From Phosphuga atrata (taxonomy: Eukaryota; Arthropoda; Insecta; Coleoptera; Silphidae), in assembly GCA_944588485.1 (NCBI GenBank), contig OX155893.1, forward strand, positions 43,920,616-43,984,615: a stretch of 64,000 bases of DNA, given 5' to 3'. Position 1 is the first letter of the stretch. Every line of letters starts with the position of its first letter. Below are positions 22,527-34,435 of the stretch, in pieces. The translations under genes were made by a program, and so were the position numbers. The notes below the pieces were generated by a model. The model saw only the letters and a list, made by a program, of their open reading frames with translations. It was not told the DNA's origin and did not search any database.

Positions 22527-23650
22527 GATGTTGGCTCTCCGATTGCTTTGTCTCCCTTTCTTATGAGGATGAGCTTCGATCGCTTCCATATATCTGGAAA
22601 GTTTCCGGCAACTAGCAGAGAATTGATGACGTCCAGGACGAAGTCCGAATGGTTTAGAGCTGTTATTTTTATAATTTCAGAAGGTATCCCGTCTGGTCCC
22701 GGGGCTCTGCCGCTTCTAATTCGTTTTTTTAGCCAGAGATAGTTCGTCGACATTGAAGAGTGGAATGTTAGTTTCATCGGGTTGTGCCCAGTCAGAAGGA
22801 GTATGATGTGGGAATAGTAGGTATCTCGGAAACTTCCGTCATTGGTAAATTTTGTGAACGAAGCTTTAGATTTCTTTTAACGATCTGAAAGGTATCGCCT
22901 CATATGTCCGTCTCTATGTCTGTACAGAGTTTCTTCCAGTGGTCTTGATTGGATTTATTTATAAGTTGCTGTAGCTCCTTTCTTTTACTTTTATACGCTG
23001 TTGTTAAGCGCTGGGGTGTTTCTCGTTAGTTTTTGCCTTTTGGCGTTGGTATCTTCTCCTGGCCATGACGCATGCAACTCTCAGGGTATCGATTTCATCC
23101 GTCCACCATGTTATGTTATGTTGTTCTGTATGTTTTTAATCCTGCCTTCTTAGTCAGAGTGTCGTCGTATTCTTTGCACATCGGCTGGACCAACGTATCG
23201 ACGCTTTTTTTGTAGGATTTTGATAATTCGTATGCAAATTTTTTTTTAATTTTATCTTCGTTTAAATTGATTATGGTCCAGCCACAATTTGGAGAGTGCT
23301 TCTTGTATCTTTCCTTTACGTTTTCCCTTGTGTATAGTATGTAGCGATGGTCAATGGTCACTCAAGGTTTCATTGTCGAGAATTTTCCAATCCCGTGTTT
23401 GCTTTTTTGCTTGTTTGCTGAGTTGGTAGTGAATGTTAGGTCTAGGTTGGAGCGCGAGTTTCCTCTCTTAAAGGTGTTTTATATCAAAGGTGGTTTATCT
23501 CCTTGGTTTTGTAAGAATATGTCTAGTTCCGCTGCCCAGTCGGTGGCTATATCTCCTCTCTTGTCTATGCAGGGAGATTTCCAGTAGCCAGACTTAGCGT
23601 TGAAGTCCCCTGATACTCTACTCTAAGGGCTTCTAGATATTCAGATAGTT
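22527..23650 (-). pseudogene. R1-like ORF2, endonuclease and RT fingers (5' part of a split gene)
   Basis: On the minus strand, VSGDFNAKSGYW (about 23575-23625) is the endonuclease catalytic block, followed by RGDIATDWAAELD. A weak linker follows. RSGRAPGPDGIPSEIIK and a block ending GEPTSYR (22527-22770) are the RT fingers. The reading stops at 22527 because the hAT copy lies inside the YRPI motif. Frameshifts around 22800-23100 show the copy had decayed. It continues at 20672. Confidence 0.82.
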
Positions 23651-23697
23651 GCGTGGTAGTTGCGTTGGGAGATAGGTATATAATATATATAATGAGA

Positions 23698-23804
23698 TAG
23701 ACTAGATAGACAAGACTAGACAAACAAAACTAGACAGACAAGACTAGACAGACAAGACTAAACTAGATAGACAAGACAAGACAGACAAGACTAGACAGAC
23801 AGTT
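23698..23804 (+). repeat. Degenerate 14-bp satellite remnant
   Basis: Units of the form AGACTAGACAGACAA with many substitutions and insertions, between the 5' end of element E and another R1 fragment. Confidence 0.85.
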
Positions 23805-24077
23805 ATGTTAGGTCGCAGGCGTTTTGCCATTCTTCAAGTGATTTAGATGTTGCCGATTTTTTCTTTTCAGTTCTTGTGCTTTTGTCGCCGTTTCATTGCG
23901 TCGTGTATATGTATAATCTCTCACGTATCATCAATCCTATGAGAACAATTCCAGCGATCACTAGAGCGGCTTCGGTGTACACTGTTCGGTACACCCTCAA
24001 TGCCAGCTTCCTTTGTTCCGATGCCAGCTTATTTCCTAATGTTTTTGTTTTTATTGCCTTTGCCCGGACAAGACGGG
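23805..24077 (-). pseudogene. R1-like ORF2 thumb fragment
   Basis: The minus strand reads ASEQRKLALRVYRTV, then EAALVIAGIVLIGLMIRER, matching the thumb block of R1-type ORF2 found in elements C and E. It is a short fragment with no other domain, embedded in decayed satellite. It may be a separate 5'-truncated insertion or a break-off of element E. Confidence 0.65.
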
Positions 24078-24290
24078 ACAGACAAGACTGAACAGGCAAA
24101 ACTAGACTTACAAAACTAAACGGATTAGACTTGACAAGCAAGGCTAATGTTTGTCTAGTCTCATGCGTAGTCTTCTCTATTTAGTCTTGCTTGTCTTGTC
24201 TACTCTGTTTAGTCTAGTACGTCTAGTTTGGTCTGTCTAGTCTGGTCTGTCTAGTCTAGTGTGTTTAGTCAAGTTTGGTTACAAGTCAAG
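24078..24290. repeat. Decayed satellite with an orientation switch
   Basis: Up to about 24130 the sequence reads as diverged forward units (GACAAGACTGAACAGGCAA). From about 24148 it reads as the reverse complement (TTGTCTAGTC, GTCTGTCTAGTCTGG). The switch point is near 24140. Confidence 0.8.
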
Positions 24291-25639
24291 TTTTGGTCAA
24301 CATAGCCTGTCTTGTTGACACGTGGCGAGCACTGTATTAAACAGACTGGACTAGGTAACGCTTAAAAACTAGAATCAAAAGACATTAGAATCAAAAACTA
24401 GAAATCAATAAACAGACGAAATATACTAGGCTAGAGATACAGATGCTAGAATATCAGAGCTACAATAAACACATTAATTAGATAGATTAAAAATAACAAT
24501 TTGGATTTGAACTGAATAGAATAGAACTAATAGTAAAAAGCTAGGGGAACAAGAAATTAAAAATAGAATAGATATTTAATTTACAGGTTGAAGGTTCAAA
24601 AATTGTTAATTTTTGAATTTGCATTAGATATAATATTAATTTGCTTGATCCCGACCTTGCCTTGGGATCATTGAATTTCAATTCAAATAATTATTGCCTG
24701 AGACAATTAAAATTCCAACGATTTAATCGGCCATTAAAAAAAATAATGGATGTATTCGTTATGTGTCTGTCCGTCTGCCCGCCGCGCGAAAGGAACCTGT
24801 TTGGTTCGGGTAAATTTGTTTTGCGTAGATAGAAGAATATCGAGAAGCAAAAAAATCGAAAACATTGCGACTCATTTCGAGATCGATGAAAAACTGTGTA
24901 TGGTTTTAACGAAAAAACCGTTAGATAGAAATATGTAAGAGTAAAATCACTCCGAGATAAATTTATATATAATTTATGCTTGTTTTTTATTTAATGAGAT
25001 TTCGCTATCGGATAGATGTGATAGATTTTTTTCGTTTGAAATTCTAACTGGATTTTCTTCTAAACACGTGCTTTGCGGGCTACTCAACAGAGACCACGAA
25101 ATAAATAGTACGATAAGTATTTATTATCGAGATGCTCTAGTATTTTTAGACGAACCCAAAATATCTGTTATTATTTGATGAATGTTTTGGTACAATCAAT
25201 GTGACTGGTCTATACAATTTTAAAAACAATCCATTGTTTCACCTCACAGCTTGAAAATTCATTTATTATTTTATTGGGTAAGATTTTATCAAAAAGTAGT
25301 GAACAGAAGAAACCATATGAAAATATGTTACAAATAATATTATTAAAACATGCGACCGTTCTACGTGGTAATCCATACTTACACTGAATTAATAAATTCA
25401 CCATATTTTAATAATAATTTATCAATTATTAACTAAAGTTTAATTTATTAACTAAAGTTTAGCTTGATAGCTGTAGCTCAATATTTTATGTAGTGTTGTA
25501 ATAATATTTTCTGACTGTGACATAGATTTAGGTTTATCAGGTTTGTTTTACCTTTTTTTTCAAAAGTTTTTCTTTCTGACTTGGGTTTCCACAACTATCA
25601 ACTCCTAAACTGTTATCCACGAAAGTTTTGGCCTTTTTG
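24291..25639. other. AT-rich stretch without a recognisable gene
   Basis: I see no conserved domain, RNA gene or terminal repeats here. Short frames at 24641-24938 and 25210-25404 have no recognisable content. Confidence 0.6.
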
Positions 25640-25712
25640 AAATGAGTAGCTATGAAATGAGTAGCTATGAGTAGCTATGAAATGAGTAGCTATGAGTAGC
25701 TAATAGCTCAAT
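25640..25712 (+). repeat. Short tandem repeat, GAAATGAGTAGCTAT units
   Basis: About five partial copies of ATGAGTAGCTATGA with and without an AA insertion. A local slippage repeat. Confidence 0.85.
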
Positions 25713-27124
25713 CTAACACTATATAAATAGGACTAATCATCTAGTTTTATTTAATCTTGTCAAAATCTTGTTCTGTATGTAAACTTGTCAGTCTAGGCTA
25801 GTGGTCGGCAAACTTTTAAGTGAGAAGAATTAAATTGAGAAGGAAACGAGATAACAAAAGTATCAAAGAGCAAATACCCTCATTTGTCTGTGGCACTTTT
25901 AAAAAAATAATTTTATTTAGCTTATATCTCAGTTATTTTTAATGCAATATTTATTGTTTAATATCTCATTTTGTAGATAATTTAATTTAGTTTAAGTAGA
26001 TTATTGATTTATTTAAATATTTTCGGTTAATATTTTCGGAGATGTAAGCAATTTACGAAATCGTTACATGTGCATCATAGTCAATTTTCAAATGTGCATT
26101 GTTACCTGCTAATTGTAAGTAAGTATCAAAACTACATAGATGTATTACATATCATTTTAAATGTAATTTAATCTAGTTTATGGATTCTCTTAACATGCAA
26201 AATTTTGAAAAATTCCATATATTTAAAAAAAAAATTCAGTTTTGTTTAGTTTGTATCTCAGTTAGTTCTCATTCAGTTGTAACGTGTAATATCTTATTAT
26301 ATAGATAACAATATTATAGAATTTATATGATAACAATATTACGAACAATTTTAACTCATTAAAATATTATTAACAATTTCGGAGATGTAAGGAATTTTCT
26401 AAGTATTATGTAGATTGAAGTAGATGTATTATGTATCATTTGAAAACTACTTTACTCTAGTTTATTATTTGTTGTGTAGTAATTAAAATACCTATGTATA
26501 ATAAAATACGTAACTAGTGTTGTAACGGAACTCCGACTCCGCCTCCGCAAGTGCGGAGCTTCCGCAAGAAATCGTACCTCCGCCTCCGCTACCGCTTGCG
26601 AGTCTTTTTTTGCGATATAACCGAGGTTTGTTTACGTTACGTCAACGTGCAAAGAACAACGCTTTGAGACGCGTCGCCGCGCGATTGAGGCTTGCGCATG
26701 AAATGGTCAGAATAGACATTTTCATAGTTGAAATTTTTTGTGTGCATGTGTAAATTTTCGCCATGTTGTACGTCAAAAAAAATAATATGTGCCCGAAACT
26801 TTTATATTCCCTGTTTTCAAACTTGGCGGATGCGCATGACCTTAACTAACCGCAAAAAGGTCTATTGTGCTTGTGTAGCGGAAAAGTGAGTAGGTTATGT
26901 CACGTGATACATGTATTAACTTGTGGGCTCGCTAGATCGTAATTGTTATTGAGCTTTGTAGTAGATATTCTTATTCAAAACGCGCGTTGAAGCCGACAGC
27001 CAGTGAGATTTGGCAGTATTTTTTAGAAATGGATAATAATTATGAAAAATGCAAAAACGTGTAAAATTGAAGAACTTTGTAAAATTGAGGAACAACGAGA
27101 AACATTGAAATTGAATCAGATAAC

Positions 27125-28150
27125 GTGAGTTACACCACTACAACAAGCAAAACGGCAACTGTCCATAGAAGAATATTAAAAAAAAATCAAATGTGGGATA
27201 CACCAAGGCAAAAAAAAATGGACGATATGATAGGAGAAATTATAGCATTACAAAATCTGCCGTTCCATTTTATCGAGGGTAATGGTTTTCGTCGCGTAAT
27301 GTCGTCTTGTCGTCGTGTAATTGTAACCAAACTGCTTTGCCAAATTATCAAGAGGGTGTCAATTTTTTACTGACTGGATTTGATTGGAACATCCATGACG
27401 AGCATTTGCAATGCTTTCAATGGATCAAATATGGTCGGAGCAATGCATTTGGCGAATATGCCTAATGTAAGTTGTACAGTCCACCAACTACAACTGTGTG
27501 TTGGGTTCAAAAACAAACCGAAGACATCAATTCCAGATTCTGTGACCTTCCAAGCAATACCCTATATTCACTTGCTAATTACTTGGACCCTAGGTATAAA
27601 TTAAAGTTTTTTATTGAAATAATTAAAGTACAAGTTCGGTCCGAACTATTACGCTTGGTAATGCTGCATTACTTTTTGACATCATGCCATCATGTCATTA
27701 ATATTGCAAGATCTGCAAATGGAATTGGTGATGACCAAGCTTCTACTGCCAAAAGAGCCAGAGTAGAATCGAATCTAATAAACGATGAGCCGTGCACAAG
27801 CTTCCAAATTTTACCACCAACACAGTGTCACAAGTGTACATATGTACATTATACATACATAATACATTCAGATGTTGCTGACATGCTGAAAAATAGCAGT
27901 GGAGATGAAGAGGAAAGAACATATCACAGCATGGTTACCAATAGCTACCTATGATCACGAATCACTAATAAATGAATATAATAAAGATAAAAGACTACAA
28001 TTAAACGAAGATCGTTTATTGTGGTGGAGACATAACACTAAATATAAAGTTTTTGTTCCCATTTTTCGCACTTACTTGTTAGCACCGTCAAGTTCAGTAC
28101 CAAGTGAGCAATTATTTAGTGGAGCAGGTATTGTACTATGTTGTTACCTA
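27125..28150 (+). pseudogene. hAT transposase relic (BED/ZBED-like family)
   Basis: The first frame (27125-27373) has DDMIGEIIALQNLPFHFIEG, then GFRRVM, a conserved hAT motif near the start of the catalytic domain. A middle part (27472-27954) keeps YSLANYLDPRYKLKFF. The C-terminal dimerisation domain (hATC, 27899-28150) reads RLLWWRHNTKYKVF, then YLLAPSSSVPSEQLFSGAGIV, close to the family pattern WW......P.L......L..P.SS..SE.LFS.AG. The last few residues continue beyond the Helitron at 34166 (LNKDEHIFENVQ). Several deletions and frameshifts make it non-functional. Confidence 0.82.
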
Positions 28151-28402
28151 TCTTAATATATAAAACACAGTCGGGTTTGAATTTTGACGTTTAAAAACTC
28201 AAGAATGGCTGGACCGATTTTTATGATTATTGGTTTGTTGCATTTATCTCCACCCCTGCGATTATAGGTACTATTAAAATATTGGAAAAATTCACGAAAA
28301 AAGGTAATAATAATGAAAATAATTCATTTTCTCATTTTTTATGGAACGCCACATATATTCGCACAATCAAAACTTAAGTTATAATTTAAACTATGCCAAT
28401 AG

Positions 28403-28727
28403 ATGGCGCTTTTCATTCCCCATTCATCAACGTCATCCACGTGTTATACATTTGACGTGCATCTAGGAAATGATCAACGAGTTTATTTCACCGCATCAAA
28501 TGTTGCTCAAAGTGCTGCAACACCACCTGCGACAACATTGACAAGTTTCTTTTTTATTTGCCAAAGCGATCCATTTGCACGAACGATTCCCTATTCTCTA
28601 ATGTTCGTGGGCCGACATCCTTGAATCACTTCGAACTGTCAGTGGTGCAGTGTGCCCAACATTTCGTGATGCATGTCAACAGCTCAATTTTCTTGAAAAC
28701 GAATTACAATACAATAACTAAATCAGA
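28403..28727 (+). pseudogene. Helitron Rep/helicase relic, upstream part
   Basis: Frames read RVYFTASNVAQSAATPPATT, then LTSFFFICQSDPFA, followed in another frame by LRTVSGAVCPTFRDACQQLN. These match the region between Rep and helicase in Helitron proteins (AA.PP.TTLTAFF.LC..DPFA..., then TFREAC..LGLL). The Rep catalytic region with its HUH motif is missing. The reading resumes after the LINE at 32046. Confidence 0.75.
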
Positions 28728-31700
28728 GGTGGTGTAAAGTTCATAGGGAGAGAAGTTTATAGTGAAAAACAATTAGTGAACATTGGATTGGTGTTAGTGT
28801 AAAAAAAAATGTGTAAAAACAAAGTGAATTAGTGATTTCTATTTTGAAACGAATTTCAAAAATTTGACGTTTAATTAATTTGACATTTGATAAAAGAAAC
28901 CTACTACAAATTATGAATAAACAAACAAATCTAAAACAGATCTGCACCTAGTAATATAATAATACGTATCCCTTGAACATCTTTGGTAAACAATGGCACC
29001 GAGCCTAGCACCTGGGAAGAGTGGGGTGGACAGGACTCCTTAGCCGTAGAGAAGGCGACCTGTCTAGGGGTGACAACCCCGAATAATAAGCCCCACAAGC
29101 TAACAACTTGGGTAGTATCTTGGACAGTGGCTCGCCACTGTCCCATGAAGAATATTCTTCAACTAAGCATGAAGGAAAATTTCGCTAAATGCACTACCCA
29201 AGGTTGTAACCAATCCACCGTCACCTATGGTGACGTTAGCGGACCTTCGGATTCTGGGGAGTCCGCACCAACATGCTTTAAGGATGAGTCGGAGCATCCT
29301 GAAATCAACGGACGTAAACTCAGACCAAGACGGCAAAGCTTCTTCGCAACATTTAATGCCAACTCATTGCTAAAAGTGGGAAAACTTAAACATTTGACTG
29401 ATTCACTAACACGTCACAACATAATACTGACAGCAGTACAGGAAACCAGACATACGGACGAACATGCCTTCGAGTCCCAAGGCTACAGAATCCTCAAAGG
29501 AAAAGTGGGTCAGCGGGTAATGAAGAACGTACCCCACTTACCTCCTCGAGTAGTCGTGTATCCATCCTCTCTCTCAAATGCGCAAACAAGGGCTACAGTA
29601 TAGTCAATGTACATGCCCCAATCAACCAGGACAACAGACGCAAGCCAGACAGAACTGATAAATTCTGGGAAGACTTAAAAGATATTATCTCTAAACTTCC
29701 AGAGAGACACACCGTCATACTGCTTGGTGACTTCAATGCTCAATTGGGAAGAGAGAAAAAATACAGAAACATAGTGGGCAATTATCCGGCGCATAAGCGA
29801 ACCAACCGCTACGGAGAACGATTGGTGGATCTGTGTAGGACTTTTGGGTTGATCATGAAGTCTACAGCCTTCAAACACTTGCCAAGGAAGCAGAAGACTT
29901 GGATTTCACCTAATACCCACCTGGGTGAATTCCAGATAGATCATGTGGCCATTTCACGCAAATCTCAAAAGGAAATACAAAACGTGAAGGTACTAAGAAG
30001 CGCCAATCTGGACTCTCAAAGATCAAAATAAGACTCCAGCCTAGAAACACTAGATTACACAGAACCTAAACAACTGGGACCAACTGAAGGAAACTCTTGT
30101 CAAGGCGGCCAATGAACTCGCCCCTCTCGCTAGAAGAAGGAAGCATCCGTGGTGGACTGAAGACCGAAGACAATGCAATAGCCCAAAGACAGATAGCCTG
30201 GCTGAAGTGTAACTCTAAAAAAACCAAGGAAAATTGGCATACATTTTTGGAACGAAGAAACGTTACAGCCAAGATAATTCGAGGAACCAAACGAACCTTC
30301 ACACAAAACCAACTAACCCAAATCAAAGAGAGCTTTGCTAAGAATAATTCCAGAGATTTCTTTGGAACCTTTAAGCAGGTACTCAGAAAATACGCTCCGC
30401 CAAGCCTTCACTTCAGGGACTCACAAGGCAAACTGGCTTATAACGACAAGGACAACTGCCACCTTCTGGCTCAGTACTTTAATTCTACTCAACTGTGACC
30501 CACCCATCGAAGACTTCGACTATAAACAAACCACACCAAACCCGGACTCGCTTCCCCCTTCATTGGAAGAAGTTGGCTAGATCATTCCACTTCTTAAGAA
30601 TACTAAGGCAGCTGGAGAGGACTCTATCGTTGCTGAAATGTGGAAAGGTGCTGGAAACAATGCCGTGCGCAAGCTAACCGAGATCATACAGGACATCTGG
30701 GAAACAGAGAAATTACCACCCGATTGGAAATCTGCTTTGATCCATCCGCTTCACAGAAAGGGAGATTTTACGGATCTAAACAACTACCGTGGAATTTCTC
30801 TCGTCCCGGTAACATACAAGATTCTCTTGAAGGCGTTACAAACCAGGGCAGAAAATTAGTTGGATAGTCAACTGGGAGAATACCAGAGGGTGTTGAACAG
30901 ATCCTCATCCTTAAAACTGTACTTGCATACTCCAAGATGAGAAACCGCAAGGTGGTCGTCACCTTTGTTGATTTTAGGAAGGCCTACGATTCCATCGATA
31001 GAGAAACGCTTAACAAAGTACTACAGGAACTAGCACTAGACAACAAAACCCGCAGACTAATCCTAGAAACTTTGACCAACACCCATTCCAAGGTTAAATT
31101 TATAGACGAGATTTCAGAAAGCTTCGAAATAAAAACTGGAGACAAGGAGATGGACTTTCCCCACTTCTCTTCAACTGTGTCCTTGAAAAGGTTATGAGAG
31201 AATGGCGCAAGGAACTAAACAATTTGGGTGCTCCGAGTGGTATCTACCTGGGACGTAAGAACGATGGACTGGTTGTAGATTGCCTGACTTTTTCAGATGA
31301 CATGGCACTGTTTGCTGATTCTCTTGAGATGGCAACAATGCAGGTAAACTGTCTCAGAAAACAGGCTGCCAAAGTGGGTCTTCAAGTGTTGACAACAAAA
31401 GAGTCAGCAAGTTAGTACTAGCCTATCGGCTGACTAAGAACACTTACAATAAGAAATGCCTGTCACGCAACCTGAAACTTAAGCACTACACATCAGTCTT
31501 ACGACCAGAAGCCCTATATGCCATGGAGTATCTTTCCTTGAACCGAAGGGGTGTAATAGAGAAATTGGAAATCAGAGAGAGGAGAATCCTTAGGAAGATT
31601 CTAGGCCCGGTAAAGGAAGATGGGGAATTCCGAAGACGGCATAACTCTGAGCTCTACGAACATATTGAGATGCTCCCTGACTGTGCAAGGAAAAGAAGGG

Positions 31701-32045
31701 TAGCTTTCTATGGCCACATTGCAAGATTGCCTCCAAACCGACTAACCAACCGTCTGTTCACCTTCTGGCAAAACAAGAAGCTTCGTACCACTTGGTTTAC
31801 AGAGACCGAGAAGGATATTGAAGAACTGGGAATAACAGATCTCAAAAACAGACAGTCTGTGAGACGCACCCTTAAGGAAATCCGTGGATTTCAGGAAAAA
31901 CCTCGAAGGAAAGGTACCCCCTGGACAGAAGAGAGAAAGGAGTTACACCGGCAGAAGATGCGACAATACTGGGCAAAGGTCAAAGCCCAACAGTTGAACA
32001 AGCGTGGTCCAAAGTAGGCCTATTCGAAAGAAGAAGAAGAAGAAG
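28728..32045 (+). mobile_element. RTE-like LINE inserted in the Helitron
   Basis: The element is bounded by an exact 12-bp target duplication AACTAAATCAGA (28716-28727 and 32046-32057) and ends in a GAA-repeat tail (about 32025-32045). It appears near full length (3.3 kb), with a 5' UTR, an ORF start near 28983, endonuclease, RT and C-terminal parts. The RTE clade is suggested by a short GAA-repeat tail, a single ORF, and the ERRILRKILGP C-terminal block. A related clade is possible. Confidence 0.88.
28983..32017 (+). pseudogene. RTE-like ORF: endonuclease, reverse transcriptase, C-terminal domain
   Basis: An N-terminal region (28983-29300) leads into the endonuclease: FATFNANSLLKVGKLKHL, QETRHTDEHAF, LGDFNAQLGREKKY (about 29725) and FQIDHVAISRKS. 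The RT follows with WKSALIHPLHRKGDFTDLNN (about 30730), YRGISL, FVDFRKAYDSIDRE (about 30965) and FSDDMALFAD (about 31290), where the usual YADD box reads FSDD. The C-terminal part (31523-32017) has ERRILRKILGPVKEDGEFRR. At least five frameshifts or stops (near 29540, 30030, 30580, 30860 and 31190) inactivate it. The protein copied the element into nicked DNA by target-primed reverse transcription. Confidence 0.85.
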
Positions 32046-33660
32046 AACTAAATCAGATCTTTCTGCATCTCCAAATCAGATACGCACATTATTTGCTATC
32101 ATTATTTCGACATGTATTTGATTGAATCCAATTGAACTGTGGAACAAGTACAAGGATGACATGTCAGAAGACATTTTACATCGAATTCGTGTCACTTCTG
32201 GGAATCCCGATCTCGAGGTGAATGAGGAAATACATAACCAGACTTTGCTTTTAATAGAAGACATGTGTTACTTCATGTGCGGCAGTTTGTTAGTAAAGTT
32301 AGGATTGCCAACGTCAAATTGTGCTATGAACGACGCTTTAAATCGAGAATTGGAACGTGAACGTGAATAGGACCGAGATGCATTGAACGAATCAGTTTGA
32401 ATGAATGTACCACTGTTGAACTCAAAACAGAAGGATGTGTACGATAAGTTAATGAAGGCAATTGATTATGCAAATGGTGGCCTATTTTTCCTCGATGCGT
32501 CCGGTGTAACTGAAGACAATCGGTGGAAGACATTCCTCATGTCTTTGATTTTAGATTGATTGAACCGAAATTGCCGTAGCAGTTGATTCTTCTGGTATAG
32601 CGGTCATGTTGCTAGACGGTTGTAGAATGGCTCCTTCAGCATTTAAAGTACCGCTAAACCTTTAAACGACTGAAACACACGCAACATTGCGAAACAATCG
32701 GCAATGGTCAAAATGTTAATAAAGTGTTAAAGCAAGTAAAATTATCATATGGGATGAATGCACAATGGCGCACAAACGTTCATTGGAAGCACTAAATCGA
32801 ACCATGAAAGATCGGCGCAATGACTTAAGATGTTTTGGAGGCGCAATGAGTCTGGCGATTTACGGCAAACACTACCAGTAATTACAAGATCCACCGCTGC
32901 TGATGAAATAAACGTTTGCCTCAAATAATCTTCTCTGTGGCGCAATATTAAGAAACTTCAGCTGACTACAAACATGCGAGTTGTTGCAATTGTTGAAAAT
33001 CGGTCATGGCCGTCTTTCCGTCGACGAAACGAACGGATTGATTTCGTTTCCGCATAATGCTTGCAATTTCGTCTCAACTAAGGACGAGCCTATCAACAAA
33101 GTGTTCCCGAACATTATTGTCAATCACAAAAATTACTATTGGTTGAGTAAACGAGCAGTTCTAGCTCTGCAAAGAACAACGATGTAAATCACTTAAACAT
33201 CATAATTCAAAATCAAATCGTCGGTCCACCGCATTCTTTAAAATCGAGGCAACCAACTATCCAACAGAATTTTATCCAACCAACTATCCAAAAGAAAAAC
33301 ATTGGATCTGCCTAGCTTGCCACCGCACAATTTACAACTGAAAGTTGGCTCTCGGTAGTCATCATGCTTCGAAATCTGAACCAACCAAAGCTATGTAACG
33401 GAACGCGTTTGGTGGTGACAAAACTCATGAGCAATGTGATTCGCGCGACGATACTTAAAGGTAACTTCAAAGGTGAGGAAGTTCTCATTCCGAGAATTCC
33501 GATGATCCCAACCTATATGCCATTCGAGTTTAAACGAATTCAATTTTTAATTCGCTTGCATTTGCCATGACGATCAACAAATTACAAGGGCAATCCTTGA
33601 CTGTTTGTGGCCTGAAAATGTGGCCTAAAAATGTCGTATATCACAAGGTGCTTCGATGAA
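32046..33660 (+). pseudogene. Helitron helicase (Pif1-like) relic, downstream part
   Basis: The reading resumes after the LINE with NPIELWNKYKDDMSEDILHR and LIEDMCYFMCGSLLVKLGLP. The Walker A region (about 32470-32545) reads YANGGLFFLDASGV and then a broken stretch where GGTGKTFL is expected, so the ATP-binding loop is destroyed. Later blocks are NGLISFPHNACNFV, NKVFPNIIVNHKNYYWLSKR (32981-33187), LRNLNQPKLCNGTRLVV and GEEVLIPRIPMIPTYMPFEF (33364-33570), followed in another frame by FAMTINKLQGQSL. All are standard helicase C-terminal motifs of Helitron proteins. Stops and deletions throughout. Confidence 0.82.
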
Positions 33661-33985
33661 TCAACTCGATTTTGGATTTTGGGCATATTGACATTTGGAT
33701 TATGGGCTTTTGAATTTTGAACTTTTTGAACGATATTTTGATTTTGTGCTTATACTTTGAAGTTTTGGATTTTGGGCATTTGTACTTTTGAACTTTTAGT
33801 GTTTTGTGCTTTTATATTTTGAATTTTGGGCTTTTGCAATTTTGGTCTTTTAGATTTTGCACTTTTACATTTTCAACTTTTGGATTTTGGACTTTTGAAG
33901 TTTTGGATTTTTGGGTTTTGTATTTTGGGCTTTTGAACTTTCAGGCTTTTGGATTTTTAACTTTTGCATTTGGCTTTTTTATACG
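33655..33985 (+). repeat. Degenerate TTTTGGAYTTT repeat inside the Helitron
   Basis: About 30 imperfect units of the type TTTTGGATTTTGGGC or TTTTGAACTTT, each 10-12 bases, with no strict period. It lies between the helicase relic and the Helitron 3' end. It looks like a local slippage-amplified repeat. Confidence 0.8.
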
Positions 33986-34435
33986 CCGTACTTTATACGA
34001 GGCAAAGGACAGACACGATTAGATTCCCACCTATTATATAATCGTGTACGATAATATTACCAGATATCGATACGCGAAACATTTGATTGACTTTAATTTA
34101 GCTAATAGGATATTTTTTAATGATTATAGATTCTGAGGCGATACAAAGTTCGCCGGGTCAGCTAGTTTTGAATAAAGACGAACATATTTTTGAAAATGTA
34201 CAGTAGTTTCTGGGTCAAATTATTGTTTTTTCCCCCACCTCCGCCTCCGTTAACCTCCGCGTCTGCGGAGGCTAAGCTCTTTACCTCCGCATCCGCTAAA
34301 AAGACTTCCGTTACAACTCTGAAAAAAACGAAGCTTTACTGCTTTACAATCACTTGAACGAAGGGTGATAGAGTGTTGGAAGAGCCGCATATGACAATGC
34401 AATGATCCGCAGTCTACCGACCCCTGATCTAGGCT

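Larger units (their letters stand above)
19143..23697 (-). mobile_element. R1-like LINE on the minus strand, split by a nested hAT/Harbinger insertion (element E)
   Basis: The 5' side (22527-about 23697) carries the endonuclease and RT fingers. The 3' side (about 19143-20672) carries the RT palm, thumb, C-terminal knuckle and 3' UTR. Removing the insertion 20673-22518 plus one target copy joins the two halves in frame. The element is truncated in the endonuclease at its 5' end, near 23690. Satellite units abut both ends (19142 on the left, 23698 onward on the right). The clade follows from the QYGFRSGKST, GVPQGSILGPTLWN and GYADDLALV motif style. Confidence 0.85.
28151..34165 (+). mobile_element. 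Helitron inserted in the hAT-2 transposase
   Basis: The 5' end starts TC at 28151 after an A, in TCTTAATATATAAAAC, a usual insect Helitron 5' terminus. The 3' end is CTAG at 34162-34165 followed by T, 11 bases after a hairpin (GGCGA at 34137-34141 pairing with TCGCC at 34150-34154). Insertion between A and T with no duplication fits rolling-circle transposition. It encodes relics of the Rep/helicase protein and is split by an RTE-like LINE at 28728-32045. Confidence 0.88.
26515..34321 (+). mobile_element. Inner hAT transposon with transposase relic (hAT-2)
   Basis: The left end reads TAGTGTTGTAACGGAACTCC at 26515, and the right end, read inward, CAGAGTTGTAACGGAAGTC at 34321. Both are followed by CTCCGCCTCCGC-type subterminal repeats (26530-26610 and 34235-34310). 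A matching 8-bp duplication is not visible (TACGTAAC against AAAAAAAC), so one flank may have mutated. Transposase relics lie at 27125-28150 and 34166-34205, interrupted by the Helitron. Confidence 0.8.
25800..34427. mobile_element. Outer hAT transposon of a nested block (hAT-1)
   Basis: The left end reads AGTGGTCGGCAAACTTTT at 25800, and the right end, read inward, TCAGGGGTCGGTAGACT at 34427. TCTAGGCT occurs exactly at 25792-25799 and 34428-34435. Shifting the boundary one base gives more symmetrical termini (TAGTGGTCGG against CAGGGGTCGG) with 7 of 8 bases duplicated. The CAGGGGTCGGCAAAC-type terminus is a common hAT end. Its own DNA is only about 715 bases on the left and 106 on the right, with no transposase, so it is non-autonomous. 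Confidence 0.82.
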
